From Mariniphaga sp. (GTDB lineage: Bacteria > Bacteroidota > Bacteroidia > Bacteroidales > Prolixibacteraceae): DNA of 64,000 bases. Positions 10,967 through 19,682 of the stretch are shown here, in pieces (position 1 is the first letter of the stretch; each line of letters begins with the position of its first letter). A program made the translations under genes and the position numbers. Location of the stretch: assembly GCA_024636975.1 (NCBI GenBank), contig JAGXGA010000042.1:62001-126000 (forward strand), given 5' to 3'. The notes beneath the pieces are model-generated. The model was not told where the DNA came from. It saw nothing but the letters and a program-made list of their open reading frames with translations, and made no database searches.

Positions 10967-11205
10967 ATAAACATATTATTTTTGGTTTTTTTATATTGCT
11001 CATGGCGGTCAGGTTTAGGTTTCGGGTGGGATTTCGAAGCAAAATCATTTTCGAAAAGCTGCAAACAGACAGCTGAAATCTGCACATAGCGTGTGCCCGG
11101 AATGTGCATGTACATTCTTTACTGAAAGCTTTAAAAAATTGTCGAAACGTAAGTTCCATCGGATGAAAGTACAAATTTTTAGTTCTAAACAATAAAGTGG
11201 TGCTG

Positions 11206-13752
11206 TTATTCAAATATTTTGTTTATTTTATTTTGCCATTCATCTTCAAATATTACCTGAAAATTTACTTTTTTATCGGGGAAATCTAAATCAAGTTCTT
11301 TCCACGCTTTCTTTATTCCCAATTGATTACATAGTTCAAACACGTCCTGCTTGTATGCTGTATCTTCATTTTTAAGGTGCAATCCTTTTGTTTCCAAAAC
11401 ATATATAGCGCCATAATCTTGTTCATTAACAGCATTTATATCTGATGCAATGAAATCGGGGTAAATTTTATTTTTCTTCCAGCCTTGTATATGATAATCC
11501 TGTTTTGACATGTTGCGATACCACCAAAGCAATTTTTCCTGCTTATCGAGATAAACAGCTACTGATTTTTCCAGTTCGTTGATATTTTCTTCAGGAACCT
11601 GGTCGAACAGGCTTCGCTGTATGGCTGTGTTATCATCACGAACCAATTGTCGGTTACTTCTTACCTTTATTCGTGGTGGTATTGAAAATCCTCCATTGTC
11701 GGTTATTAAAAAGAAGTGGAGCTTTTTATCGTTAACCAATTTTTTGAATACCTGTTCGGCTGCCACATCCCTTTCTTTCTCCAATAGTTTTTTGAGTTCT
11801 TCAATAATAAAAACGAAGTTGGAGGAAACAGTTTCTTCGTCGTATTTATCACGGAATAGTTTAAGTACTTTTTGCCCAATAATACTACCAATCCATGGAT
11901 TTGGTATTATATCAATAATTTGTTTGGTGAGAAAGCTTTCACTGATTTTTAACCTGCCCGATTTTTCAATTCTTCCTTTTTCTTTTACCAGTTCCTTTTC
12001 TTCATCAGATAGGCCAAGTAATATTTCCTGTTCCTGTTTCCGAATATTTGATAAAGAAATCTCAGTTATCTTTTCAATGTCGAATTTTTCATAGTCAATT
12101 TTTCCTAATATATCGGCATCGAAATTAATATCTCTCCATCCACCCGAGCTGGATTCCTGAACCACAAATTTGGGCAGGTATATTCTGCCTTCAAATTTCT
12201 TGAACTTATCACGATACTGAAGCACTTTTTCTTTCAGGGTTTCGCCTCCTTCATCGTCGTCACTATCCACGTTTATCCGCCCTGCAATATCTCCTATTCC
12301 TTCGCTTTCAAGATTAGCCTTAATGCTTTTTACCAGAGTGGCTGCATTTTGCCTGAAGGTATAAACATAGCATTCATCAAGTAGTTGTTCCTTTGTTTTT
12401 TGTGCATAAGGCTGGCGAAGAATACGGCCTATTAATTGGGTTATACTGGTTTGCGAACCGGGATTGGTGAGAATTGTTAATATGTAGGCAAAAGGACAAT
12501 CCCAACCTTCCTGTAATGCCTGTTTTGTTATTATGTACCGGATTGGACAATTCCTGTCTAAAAGATCTAAGCCTTCTATATCGTCTTTTTCACTTGTCTT
12601 TATTGCAATGTGTTCTTCGGGTATACTGCATTTTCTTATCAGGAATTCTTTTACATTTTCGGAATGGATAAATTTGCCATCACGCTGGTCTTTACCTGTA
12701 CGTTCAACCTGTATTAAGTTGATGGGACGGATATATACTCCCGTGTTTTGTTCAAAGCTGTTGGCAGTTTTTTCCAATGCTTTGAGCTTTTCAATGGCAC
12801 AAAGCATGGTATCTTTCCAATCGAGACTGGTTTTATTGGTAAGGTGAATATCCAGCTTTATCATTTCTTCCTGGTTCAGTTCACGGCCTGTAATCTCAAC
12901 CAGTTTGTTCGTGTCTTTTGGTGGTGTTGCTGATAATTCAATTACAATTGATGGATTAAAATTACGAATTGTTTCCCGGGCATTGGTACTGTAGGCCTTG
13001 TGCCCTTCGTCGATAATAATAACCGGTTTCAGAACCCGTAATGAATTGCCCAATGATGTTTTAGGTTGTGTTAAATGTACAGAACCTGATTCGGTTTCCA
13101 ATTCCAACCCTAAAGTTGTGTAAACATCGATATTTGGAACTTCTTTTAACAGTTTGGAATTTAACTCGTAGTTATCTTCGGGAGGAAAAAAGTCGGTAAA
13201 ACCTCCTGCATCCTGAAATATTTTTAATGTTTCTTTATTTTGACGATTGGCAGAAGGCAGCATCAGCATTAAAATAACCAGGTTTTCATCCACATCGAGA
13301 CGGTTAAAATGGTCGGTTTTTTCTTTGATAACAGTTCGGCCACCACTTGAAATATCCAGTGCCTGACGGTAAGGGTGCTCCCTGTTTTTAAGGTTTAGTA
13401 TGGTTTGACGATAAATTTGTGTTGTTGGTACGATCCATAAAACCAAACCTGTTTGTTTTTTTAGGTAGATTTTATTTATCAGGTCGATGGAATGACAAGC
13501 TAAAAGTGTTTTTCCGCCACCAGTAGGGACTTTCAGATAAATTTCGGGCAAAGGTTCGCCAATACCGTTTTTATGGGAGAAATAAACACCGTTTACTGCT
13601 TTTTCCCATGCACGGCGTGGGAAATTGTAATCCATTGCCATTTCGGGGTCAAAATCAATGGCTTTTTTGAATTTTTCCCTGAACTCTGAAAGGGCAGTGA
13701 GGTACTCTTTCAGTTTCGCAACAACATTTATCTGATAATCCTTTAATTCCAT
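11206..13752 (-). CDS. res: Type III restriction enzyme, Res subunit
   Basis: An 848-residue superfamily-2 DNA translocase/endonuclease. Motifs: Walker A PTGGGKT (76-82), DEAD-box-type IIDEGHKAYS (near 246-255), motif III ELSATPP, and helicase C motifs QEGWDCPFAYILTIL and QLIGRILRQP. The C-terminal nuclease motif is seen as YPDFIASD (around 763) followed by LETKGL (around 784), a PD-(D/E)xK arrangement. With Mod it would cleave DNA near unmethylated sites after ATP-driven translocation or sliding. The start ATG overlaps the mod stop by one base (TAATG), so translation is probably coupled. This gene itself is intact. Confidence 0.9.
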   Translation of the reverse strand: MELKDYQINVVAKLKEYLTALSEFREKFKKAIDFDPEMAMDYNFPRRAWEKAVNGVYFSHKNGIGEPLPEIYLKVPTGGGKTLLACHSIDLINKIYLKKQTGLVLWIVPTTQIYRQTILNLKNREHPYRQALDISSGGRTVIKEKTDHFNRLDVDENLVILMLMLPSANRQNKETLKIFQDAGGFTDFFPPEDNYELNSKLLKEVPNIDVYTTLGLELETESGSVHLTQPKTSLGNSLRVLKPVIIIDEGHKAYSTNARETIRNFNPSIVIELSATPPKDTNKLVEITGRELNQEEMIKLDIHLTNKTSLDWKDTMLCAIEKLKALEKTANSFEQNTGVYIRPINLIQVERTGKDQRDGKFIHSENVKEFLIRKCSIPEEHIAIKTSEKDDIEGLDLLDRNCPIRYIITKQALQEGWDCPFAYILTILTNPGSQTSITQLIGRILRQPYAQKTKEQLLDECYVYTFRQNAATLVKSIKANLESEGIGDIAGRINVDSDDDEGGETLKEKVLQYRDKFKKFEGRIYLPKFVVQESSSGGWRDINFDADILGKIDYEKFDIEKITEISLSNIRKQEQEILLGLSDEEKELVKEKGRIEKSGRLKISESFLTKQIIDIIPNPWIGSIIGQKVLKLFRDKYDEETVSSNFVFIIEELKKLLEKERDVAAEQVFKKLVNDKKLHFFLITDNGGFSIPPRIKVRSNRQLVRDDNTAIQRSLFDQVPEENINELEKSVAVYLDKQEKLLWWYRNMSKQDYHIQGWKKNKIYPDFIASDINAVNEQDYGAIYVLETKGLHLKNEDTAYKQDVFELCNQLGIKKAWKELDLDFPDKKVNFQVIFEDEWQNKINKIFE

Positions 13753-15403
13753 TAGCCTTTTAATTTATAGATTTCAAATGGAAGTTGACAAAATTCGATG
13801 CGTAATTCGGTAAGCGTATGGTTATCTACAAATTTTGCAGGGGCAAATACCAGCCTTTTCCTACTGCCACTTAGGTTTTGGGTGGCAGGTTTACCGATTT
13901 GCTGACCTAAGGATTTTGCCCTGTCCAGTGTAAACGCTGTTGATTTCAGGTAATTTAAATCAGGCTTATAAAATAGGTAGACTTCGTAATCCTTGCTTGT
14001 ACCGATGTAATTTGTTTCCTCGTTGATTTTTGACAGGTCGAAGTCTTCGCCCGTGGCGGTATAAAACAGGTATTTGGCAAACTCTTCGTAATTCGGCAGG
14101 TTTTCACCTTTTAGAATGCTTTCCATTTCAATGGGTTCGCCTAATTCGAAGTAACTGAATGTACCGCCAGTACCTTCTTTAAAGTTCTTAGATTCCCGAA
14201 CGCCCTTGATTACCCTTCGCACACGCTCGGCGGTAATGCTGTCGGCGTATTCTTCCATTTCAACCATAATGAATTTACGGTTTCCACCGTCTTCTTTGTT
14301 CAGATCGAGAACTGCATGGGCGGTGGTGCCTGAGCCTGCGAAGGAGTCGAGGATTATATCATTTTCGTTTGATGCAATTTTTATAATTTTTTTAATAAGA
14401 GATATAGGTTTAGGGGTATCAAATGGTAACGAAACTTCATGAAAAATTTCCTTTAAATCTTGTTTTGCTTGTTGATTATGACCAACTTCAGAATATCCCC
14501 AAATTGTTACTGGAACTATTCCTTGTTGAACATCAGTTAGAAATTTCTTCATTGAAGGCGCACTATCTCCTTTTGTTCCAAACCAAATACGATTTTCCTC
14601 TATAAGCTTTTTGAAATTGTTCTTGGAAGTTGTCCAACACCTCCCTTGTGGTGGATTTACAATGCGTCCACTAGGTAATTCAATCGCGTAATCATATTCT
14701 TTTGAATAAGTTTTAACACTAAAATCAACAGATTTCCAATTACCTCTTAGGTCATTATCTGGATTGGAATATCTCTTATTCATCTCATTTCTTCTTTCTA
14801 AAAGATTTCTTTGCCAGCCAAATTTTACCTCATCGTTTATTTTATTTTTTGCATAACAAATAATAAAGTCATGCATATCGGAAAAATATTTAGCATCATT
14901 TTGAGGACTATATTTCTTTTGCCAAATTATATTAGTTACAAAATTTCTTTCGCCAAAGATCTCATCTATCAAAGATCTAAGGCTATGTTGTTCTTCATCA
15001 TCACACGAAATGAAATAGCCCCATCCTCTGATAGCAAATCTTTTAATAGTTTGAGACGAGGCATCATCATGCAAAGCCATTTATCATGACGGGTCAGGTC
15101 GTCTTTATCAACTATTTTTCCTAACCACTCTTTGATCATCGGGCTGTTTACATTGTCGTTGTATGCCCAGCCTTCGTTTCCCGTATTATATGGCGGGTCA
15201 ATGTAAATACATTTGATTTTACCAGAGTAGGTGGGTAAAAGGGCTTTTAGGGCTTTGAGGTTGTCGCCCTGAATGATTAGGTTGTCGTGTAACGATATTT
15301 TATCGGTAAGGCTTTTATCTTTTTGTGGCACCAACTGATGATACTTCACCGCCAAATGGTGGTTTTGTACAAATGATTTTCCTTTGAAGTTGAGTGTCGG
15401 CAT
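13752..15403 (-). pseudogene. mod: Type III DNA methyltransferase (Mod), split by a one-base frameshift
   Basis: The two frames 14969-15403 and 13752-15080 together make one N6-adenine methyltransferase of about 550 residues. The first part has the DPPY motif (YIDPPYNTG, Asp69); the second has the AdoMet motif ILDSFAGSGTTAHAV, so the order is that of beta-class enzymes. The frames join where the family has GAIFISCDDEEQHSL. At + strand 15012-15016 the text reads GAAAT where GAAAAT would restore the frame, that is, a base is missing from a short T tract on the coding strand. It could be a true mutation, a phase switch or a sequencing error. Without Mod, the intact Res should be inactive. Confidence 0.85.
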
Positions 15404-15405
15404 AG

Positions 15406-15705
15406 TTATTCTTTATTTTTTTGATATTTTATTTTACTTTCAGCAGCTTTTAATGCTTTTTCTGCAAATTCCTCATTTGTAAGTTCATATACAATTTTGT
15501 CCGATAGCCAAGCTATCAATAGTTGTTCCCGGTCAACATTAAAATATTCCGCTAGTTTTAGGACTTGCTCTTTTGATGCTTTCCTTTGTCCACGTTCAAT
15601 TTTACTCAATATCGCCTGGTCGATATTTAAGAATCCGGCCACAATACGAAGCGGTAATCCTTTTTCATCCCTTTGCTGTCTAATGATATCTCCCAATGTA
15701 TTCAT
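15406..15705 (-). CDS. Xre family transcriptional regulator of the Type III system
   Basis: A 99-residue protein with an N-terminal Cro/CI helix-turn-helix: LGDIIRQQRDEKGLPLRIVA, then LNIDQAILSKIERGQRKAS and LKLAEYFNVDREQLL. The C-terminal 35 residues are charged and helical. It is 2 nt upstream of mod and heads the operon, so it probably controls restriction-modification expression. The ATG at 15705 is favoured because it starts the HTH domain. A longer start at 15756 would run through the promoter and palindrome described next. Confidence 0.85.
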   Translation of the reverse strand: MNTLGDIIRQQRDEKGLPLRIVAGFLNIDQAILSKIERGQRKASKEQVLKLAEYFNVDREQLLIAWLSDKIVYELTNEEFAEKALKAAESKIKYQKNKE

Positions 15706-15720
15706 TTTGAATAAAATTGT

Positions 15721-15768
15721 TTTGACATATTTTGTCAAATTTACATTATTTATCAAATGAAATCAAAA
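15721..15768 (-). promoter_or_regulatory. Promoter and palindromic operator of the xre-mod-res operon
   Basis: On the minus strand, TTTTG (15764-15768) and TAAATTTG (15736-15743) lie 20 nt apart and match the Bacteroidota TTTG / TAnnTTTG promoter. A perfect inverted repeat TTTGACA-5-TGTCAAA at 15721-15739 overlaps the last bases of the -7 element. It ends 15 nt before the regulator start codon. This geometry suits autorepression by the Xre protein. Confidence 0.6.
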
Positions 15769-15861
15769 TAAAAGCAGCATTATTTACCAATGATTTATTA
15801 ACAGGATCTTACGGCGGGCTTAATGGCCCACCGGCCATCTAATCTTTCTAATTTTGTAATA

Positions 15862-16389
15862 TTATTTCAACCAGTACTCAAAATTGTCCTTATTTATCAC
15901 TTCGAAAGATGAACCAGGATAATTTTTTTTCCACTGAGAAGGAATTTTTACTTTTGATTCATTCCACTTGAATTCATAGCCAAATAGTGAACCACCCCGT
16001 TCTTCAACCCAGTCAATCTCTTGTTGTTCATAAGTCCTCCAAAAGTAATTATTGGATGAAAGCCTTTTATATTGCTGAAATTTAAGTCTTTCACCAATCA
16101 TGTAATTTTCCCATAGAGCACCAATATCATTGCGTAATTCAACAGGATTAAAATTTGCAATTATGGCATTTCTTATTCCATTGTCTAAAAAATACCACCT
16201 GGAGTTTTTAGTTATTTCTTTTCTTAAATTCCTGCTAAATCCTTCGACTTTATGAAGAATGAAAACCTTACTTAATAAATCCAAATACTTTTCTGCTGTA
16301 TTCTTACTTATCCCCAATTGACTGCCTAATTCCTGAAGCGATACTTCTCCTCCAATCTGAAAGGCTATTAAACGTAACAGGTTAAATAT
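15862..16389 (-). pseudogene. C-terminal fragment of a DUF4143/AAA ATP-binding protein
   Basis: The frame encodes about 175 residues homologous to the C-terminal part of AAA_14/DUF4143 ATPases: IFNLLRLIAFQIGGEVS, GISKNTAEKYLDLLSKVFI, GFSRNLRKEI, WYFLDNGIRNAI and the nuclease-like DUF4143 tail with EQQEIDWVEERGG and YEFKWN. The ATPase half (about 200 residues with Walker motifs) is absent. Upstream, the frame runs into a stop at 16390-16392, exactly where the sequence changes into a porin gene. It is therefore a deletion remnant. Any start codon within it, such as TTG at 16317, would be accidental. Confidence 0.75.
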
Positions 16390-16742
16390 CTGTTAGGTTT
16401 CATGGCGCCGGTAGTTATTGATAATGCATCATTAAATTTATAGCCTATGTAAGCATCGAGTAAATTTGGCTCCCTTACAAGATTGAAGTGGATACGATAG
16501 TAAAATTTATAATCTAAAATACCTTTTACACTGAAGCGTGCATTTGCAGCTTCAAATGTTCTTCCGCTCTGGAAATTATCATCTTGAAGTGAGTATCTAA
16601 ATCCTGATTGAAGAAGGCTATTAACGGTAAACGCATCTTTTTGAATTGTTGATTTTATTTGATCTAATGAATTGTCATACTGAGCCAAAGTAGAATTTGA
16701 CAATAAAACAACAAATGACAATAAAACAACATTTTTATTCAT
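16368..16742 (-). pseudogene. Truncated OprO/OprP-like porin (N-terminal part)
   Basis: A 124-codon frame begins with a signal peptide (MNKNVVLLSFVVLLSNSTLAQ) and continues with beta-barrel-like sequence such as ARFSVKGILDYKFYYRIHF and LLDAYIGYKFNDALSITTGA. This resembles the first strands of phosphate-selective-porin-like proteins, which are normally around 380-400 residues. After GAMKP the sequence joins the DUF4143 fragment and ends within 8 codons, so most of the barrel is missing. It is 11 nt downstream of the intact porin at 16754-18031 and was probably part of the same unit. Confidence 0.7.
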
Positions 16743-16753
16743 GATAATAATAA

Positions 16754-18031
16754 TTAAAAATTGAAATGAGTGCGAATTCCGATAATAGACAAATCTTCGT
16801 TAGTTCCTTTTCTATTCCAGATATTTTGAAAGTGGGGAGATATATGGACCCATCTGTTTAACTGGCGTCTAATGTATAGTTCTGTTATTATTTCCTTCTT
16901 CAAATTATTAATAGCAGCATAGTTTTCACCATAAGCAATACCTATAGCTAAAGGCTGTTTTTTTATTGATTCTACAAACCTTACTCCTGCGCTCCATGAA
17001 GACTTAATACCCCAATAGTCTGCCACAGCATCCTGGTTAAGGCCATATCGCCCGAAAATATTAAATTTGTTAAAAAAAACTTTGTCAAGGCTTGCACCAA
17101 AACCATATTCTTCGTTGGCGTCAGGTACCTGATAACCATACATTCTTATATTTGATTCAAAACCTGATCCAGGTGCAAATTTAAATCCAAGACCTGCAAT
17201 TTTATATAAATCGTTAAAAAGCCTGACCCCGGCATTATCCTGGCTCGATATACCAAATTGAAGATGATATCGATTTAAAATTGTTGTTCTTAAACGAATT
17301 CCGGGAGAATTTAAGGGTACAGCAAATGATGAGTTATTGATAAATGAACCACTAATGAATTGCATAGTCTCATCATTAGCAGAAGCATTATTGTCAAAAT
17401 AATTAGTGATATCAATTTTTCCAACCGTTATAGTAATGATTTCTTTAAGGAGGGTAAATTCTCCCCAGGCCTCTATTAAATTAAGCCGATCAATACTATC
17501 AGGAGATTGTGTAGTACCCGCATCGCCATTTAAACCAGAAAAGGATGGATGTAAAATATCCGGGCCATCACCACCAACAACTTCCAAATCAATAAATAAT
17601 AAAGTTCCTTTTCCAAAAGAGGTAGTTGCAAAAATATCAAATGAACCGGTTCCAAAGGTTTCAGTTATTTTATCATTTGTAGAAATTTGGCTTATTGCCG
17701 TAACATTACCATTAAACATTAATTGGCCGGGACGTTGTTGTATCGCATTTAGCAGATCGTTTACCCTTTGATACCGGGAACGTGTCTCAAAACTTGCAGA
17801 TTCAACATCTTCCTCTCCAAAAATGGTTAATACTTCTTCTATTTTTGATTCCCCATATACCATACTCTGCTTTATTTTCTGAATTTCCCCATCCATGGTA
17901 CTTAGAGTTCTTCGTAAAGAATCTATTTGTTGTTCTAAAAATTTTATTTGTTTCGTATAAATTGTATCAGTTTCCTGCCCATGCAGCCAAATGGGCATTA
18001 TCAGGGCTAAAAACAAGATAAACTTTTTCAT
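16754..18031 (-). CDS. Outer-membrane porin, OprB-like (carbohydrate-porin type)
   Basis: A 425-residue protein with a signal peptide (cleavage near WLHGQ-E, residue 19), a coiled-coil segment at about 25-75 (KQIKFLEQQIDSLRRTL) and then a beta-barrel region with repeated alternating strands. It ends in IGIRTHFNF, a typical outer-membrane C terminus with a last aromatic residue. The barrel text, with LIEAWGEFTLLKE, ITVGKIDITNYFDNN and LNSPGIRLR, matches OprB-family porins of uptake of sugars or other solutes. The coiled coil could tether to peptidoglycan or trimerise. It heads a unit with the truncated porin downstream. Confidence 0.7.
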   Translation of the reverse strand: MKKFILFLALIMPIWLHGQETDTIYTKQIKFLEQQIDSLRRTLSTMDGEIQKIKQSMVYGESKIEEVLTIFGEEDVESASFETRSRYQRVNDLLNAIQQRPGQLMFNGNVTAISQISTNDKITETFGTGSFDIFATTSFGKGTLLFIDLEVVGGDGPDILHPSFSGLNGDAGTTQSPDSIDRLNLIEAWGEFTLLKEIITITVGKIDITNYFDNNASANDETMQFISGSFINNSSFAVPLNSPGIRLRTTILNRYHLQFGISSQDNAGVRLFNDLYKIAGLGFKFAPGSGFESNIRMYGYQVPDANEEYGFGASLDKVFFNKFNIFGRYGLNQDAVADYWGIKSSWSAGVRFVESIKKQPLAIGIAYGENYAAINNLKKEIITELYIRRQLNRWVHISPHFQNIWNRKGTNEDLSIIGIRTHFNF

Positions 18032-18041
18032 ACGTGTTTAA

Positions 18042-18137
18042 TTAGAATTTAATAAAATAAAGCGTAATAACTCCGAGCACGATTCCTATAAAAATAACAA
18101 TAAAACTGTTATGGGAAAAGGCAGACTTATCTCCATT
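18042..18137 (-). other. Short open stretch encoding a hydrophobic peptide remnant
   Basis: Thirty-one sense codons preceded by a stop and ended by TAA at 18042-18044. The last 20 residues (FIVIFIGIVLGVITLYFIKF) look like a real transmembrane helix. No ATG, GTG or TTG start suits it, so it may be the C-terminal remnant of a lost membrane protein or chance. It is 10 nt upstream of the porin start. Confidence 0.25.
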
Positions 18138-18199
18138 TCATAAATGTATTATTAAACCAACCAATAAAATCAAAATTTGGTTACAACTTTTCCCCAGTC

Positions 18200-18229
18200 T
18201 TGAACATATTTTCATTTTTTGTATCTTTA
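18200..18229 (+). promoter_or_regulatory. Candidate promoter of the DUF3788 gene
   Basis: TTG at 18200-18202 and TATCTTTA at 18222-18229 are separated by 19 nt, near the Bacteroidota -33/-7 consensus. Transcription would start around 18236, leaving a short leader before the ATG at 18248. It supports that ATG over the earlier in-frame codons. Confidence 0.4.
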
Positions 18230-18247
18230 AATCAAAAAAACAAACCT

Positions 18248-18670
18248 ATGGAAGACATCAGCATTTTTGCCGATAAGGCTGTTCAGCCTTCAGATAAAGA
18301 TTTGGCTGATAAACTGGGTGATACATTACCATTGTGGAACCAGCTTGTTGGATATGTAATGGAGAAATATCCTGCGGGATTAAAGCAGTGGAATTTTCCG
18401 GGTAAAAAATATGGCTGGAGTTTCAGGATAAAGGACAAAAAAAGGGCTATCATTTATTTGTTGCCACGTGAAAATTATTTCAAAGTGGCATTTGTGTTTG
18501 GCGAAAAAGCATCAGCTACGGTTTGGGAAAGTGATGTTTCTGATGCAATTAAAACCAAATTGGCAAATGCCATTAAATATATGGAAGGTCGCGGTATTCA
18601 AATCGATGTAAAAGATGATGCCTTTTTGCCTGATATTAAGAGGTTGGTTGAAATTAAGTTGACACATTAA
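18248..18670 (+). CDS. DUF3788 family protein
   Basis: A 140-residue cytoplasmic protein beginning MEDISIFADKAVQPSDKDLA, with the family pattern WNFPGKKYGWSFRIKDKKRAIIYLLPRE split across a central beta sheet and AFVFGEKA. These fit DUF3788 (PF12663), a small family of unknown function. The chosen ATG lies inside a longer frame that opens at 18200 but would then begin within the promoter. The gene is followed 29 nt later by the iron-sulfur protein gene, so the two may be co-transcribed. Confidence 0.75.
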   Translation: MEDISIFADKAVQPSDKDLADKLGDTLPLWNQLVGYVMEKYPAGLKQWNFPGKKYGWSFRIKDKKRAIIYLLPRENYFKVAFVFGEKASATVWESDVSDAIKTKLANAIKYMEGRGIQIDVKDDAFLPDIKRLVEIKLTH

Positions 18671-18699
18671 TCCATTGATTAAATATTTTGAATATAACC

Positions 18700-19422
18700 A
18701 TGCATAGTGAATTAACCCTCCTGCTGAACCAGGCAGGAGCTGAAATTGTGAAATTTGTTGACATTACCCGCCTGCCTGTTAACCGCACGAAAGGATATCC
18801 GGTTGCAATTCTGTTAGGTATCCCTTTATCTGCAGGTTATCTGGATATTGTTGCAAGTACACATGATTATGTTGGGGAAATGAAGCGCCAGAAGCAGATG
18901 CACCGGGATGAATTTCATAATACAGAACTTAAAACCGATGGGTTGGCTGATTATGTATGCGGTTTTCTTATGTCGAAAGGATATGCAGCCTATTCACAAT
19001 CGGAGAGAAACCTTTTGGCAACAGGACATTATGATACTACATCCCAAACTACCTTATTGCCCCATAAAACAATCGCATTGATGGCAGGTATGGGATGGAT
19101 CGGGAAGCATGATTTGCTTGTGACACCTGAATACGGAAGCGCAATCAGTATGTGCACGGTGTTAACAAATGCCCCTCTGCCTGCTGTTTTACATCCGGTT
19201 GCTCCATCCCGTTGCGGCGATTGCACCATTTGTGAGGATGAATGTGCAGTGAATGCAATCAAAGGTACGGAATGGAAACTTCAGGTTGCAAGAGATGAAC
19301 TGGTAGACGTTAATGCCTGCAACACCTGTCTTAGATGCATGGTTCTTTGTCCGTGGACCATGCAGTACGTCAGGAAAGCATCAGCTAATGGTCATAAACG
19401 TTATAGCGAACGGACTAAATGA
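18700..19422 (+). CDS. Double 4Fe-4S cluster protein, QueG-like C-terminal type
   Basis: A 240-residue protein. The C-terminal third holds two ferredoxin-type clusters: CGDCTICEDEC followed by AVNAIKG, and CNTCLRCMVLCPW. The middle segment LPHKTIALMAGMGWIGKHDLLVTPEYG resembles the epoxyqueuosine reductase (QueG, COG1600) family. It is shorter than QueG (about 310-380 residues) and lacks its HEAT-like tail, so it is more likely a stand-alone relative of unknown substrate. The ATG at 18700 is preferred over a TTG at 18688. Its stop overlaps the next start (ATGA). Confidence 0.7.
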   Translation: MHSELTLLLNQAGAEIVKFVDITRLPVNRTKGYPVAILLGIPLSAGYLDIVASTHDYVGEMKRQKQMHRDEFHNTELKTDGLADYVCGFLMSKGYAAYSQSERNLLATGHYDTTSQTTLLPHKTIALMAGMGWIGKHDLLVTPEYGSAISMCTVLTNAPLPAVLHPVAPSRCGDCTICEDECAVNAIKGTEWKLQVARDELVDVNACNTCLRCMVLCPWTMQYVRKASANGHKRYSERTK

Positions 19423-19676
19423 ATTCAGGTATGAGAAATATATTGTTTTACTACCTGGTAATTTTATTGCCGCTTCCTTTCTTGATTTGGCTTGCATGGA
19501 CAGGACAATCCATCGGGTTTACCCTTTTATTATTGATTTATGCCTTAACTTACCGGATGGCTGTTGATGGCCTGCGGCTGGTAAATAAACGGCTGATGAA
19601 GCGGAAAGAAGTATGGAAACTATTGATTCCTGGTAAACGATGGGATTATAGCCGGGAGCTGTATTTTAAAAAATAA
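19419..19676 (+). CDS. Small membrane protein, unknown function
   Basis: An 85-residue protein with two hydrophobic segments (about 8-28 and 31-48) and a basic C-terminal tail. It overlaps the preceding iron-sulfur gene by 4 nt (ATGA), so it is probably translated with it. I do not recognise the family. An alternative start 12 nt downstream (MRNILFYY) is possible. The next frame starts 6 nt after its stop. Confidence 0.55.
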   Translation: MNSGMRNILFYYLVILLPLPFLIWLAWTGQSIGFTLLLLIYALTYRMAVDGLRLVNKRLMKRKEVWKLLIPGKRWDYSRELYFKK

Positions 19677-19682
19677 GCTAAT

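Noticed and set aside
14969-15089. Separate short frames at the mod break, including a plus-strand frame
   Set aside because: They are the overlap of the two halves of one frameshifted methyltransferase and its antisense shadow.
13752-15403. Programmed ribosomal frameshift in mod
   Set aside because: The site is a short T tract without a heptameric slippery pattern or a clear downstream pseudoknot; mutation, phase change or sequencing error are simpler.
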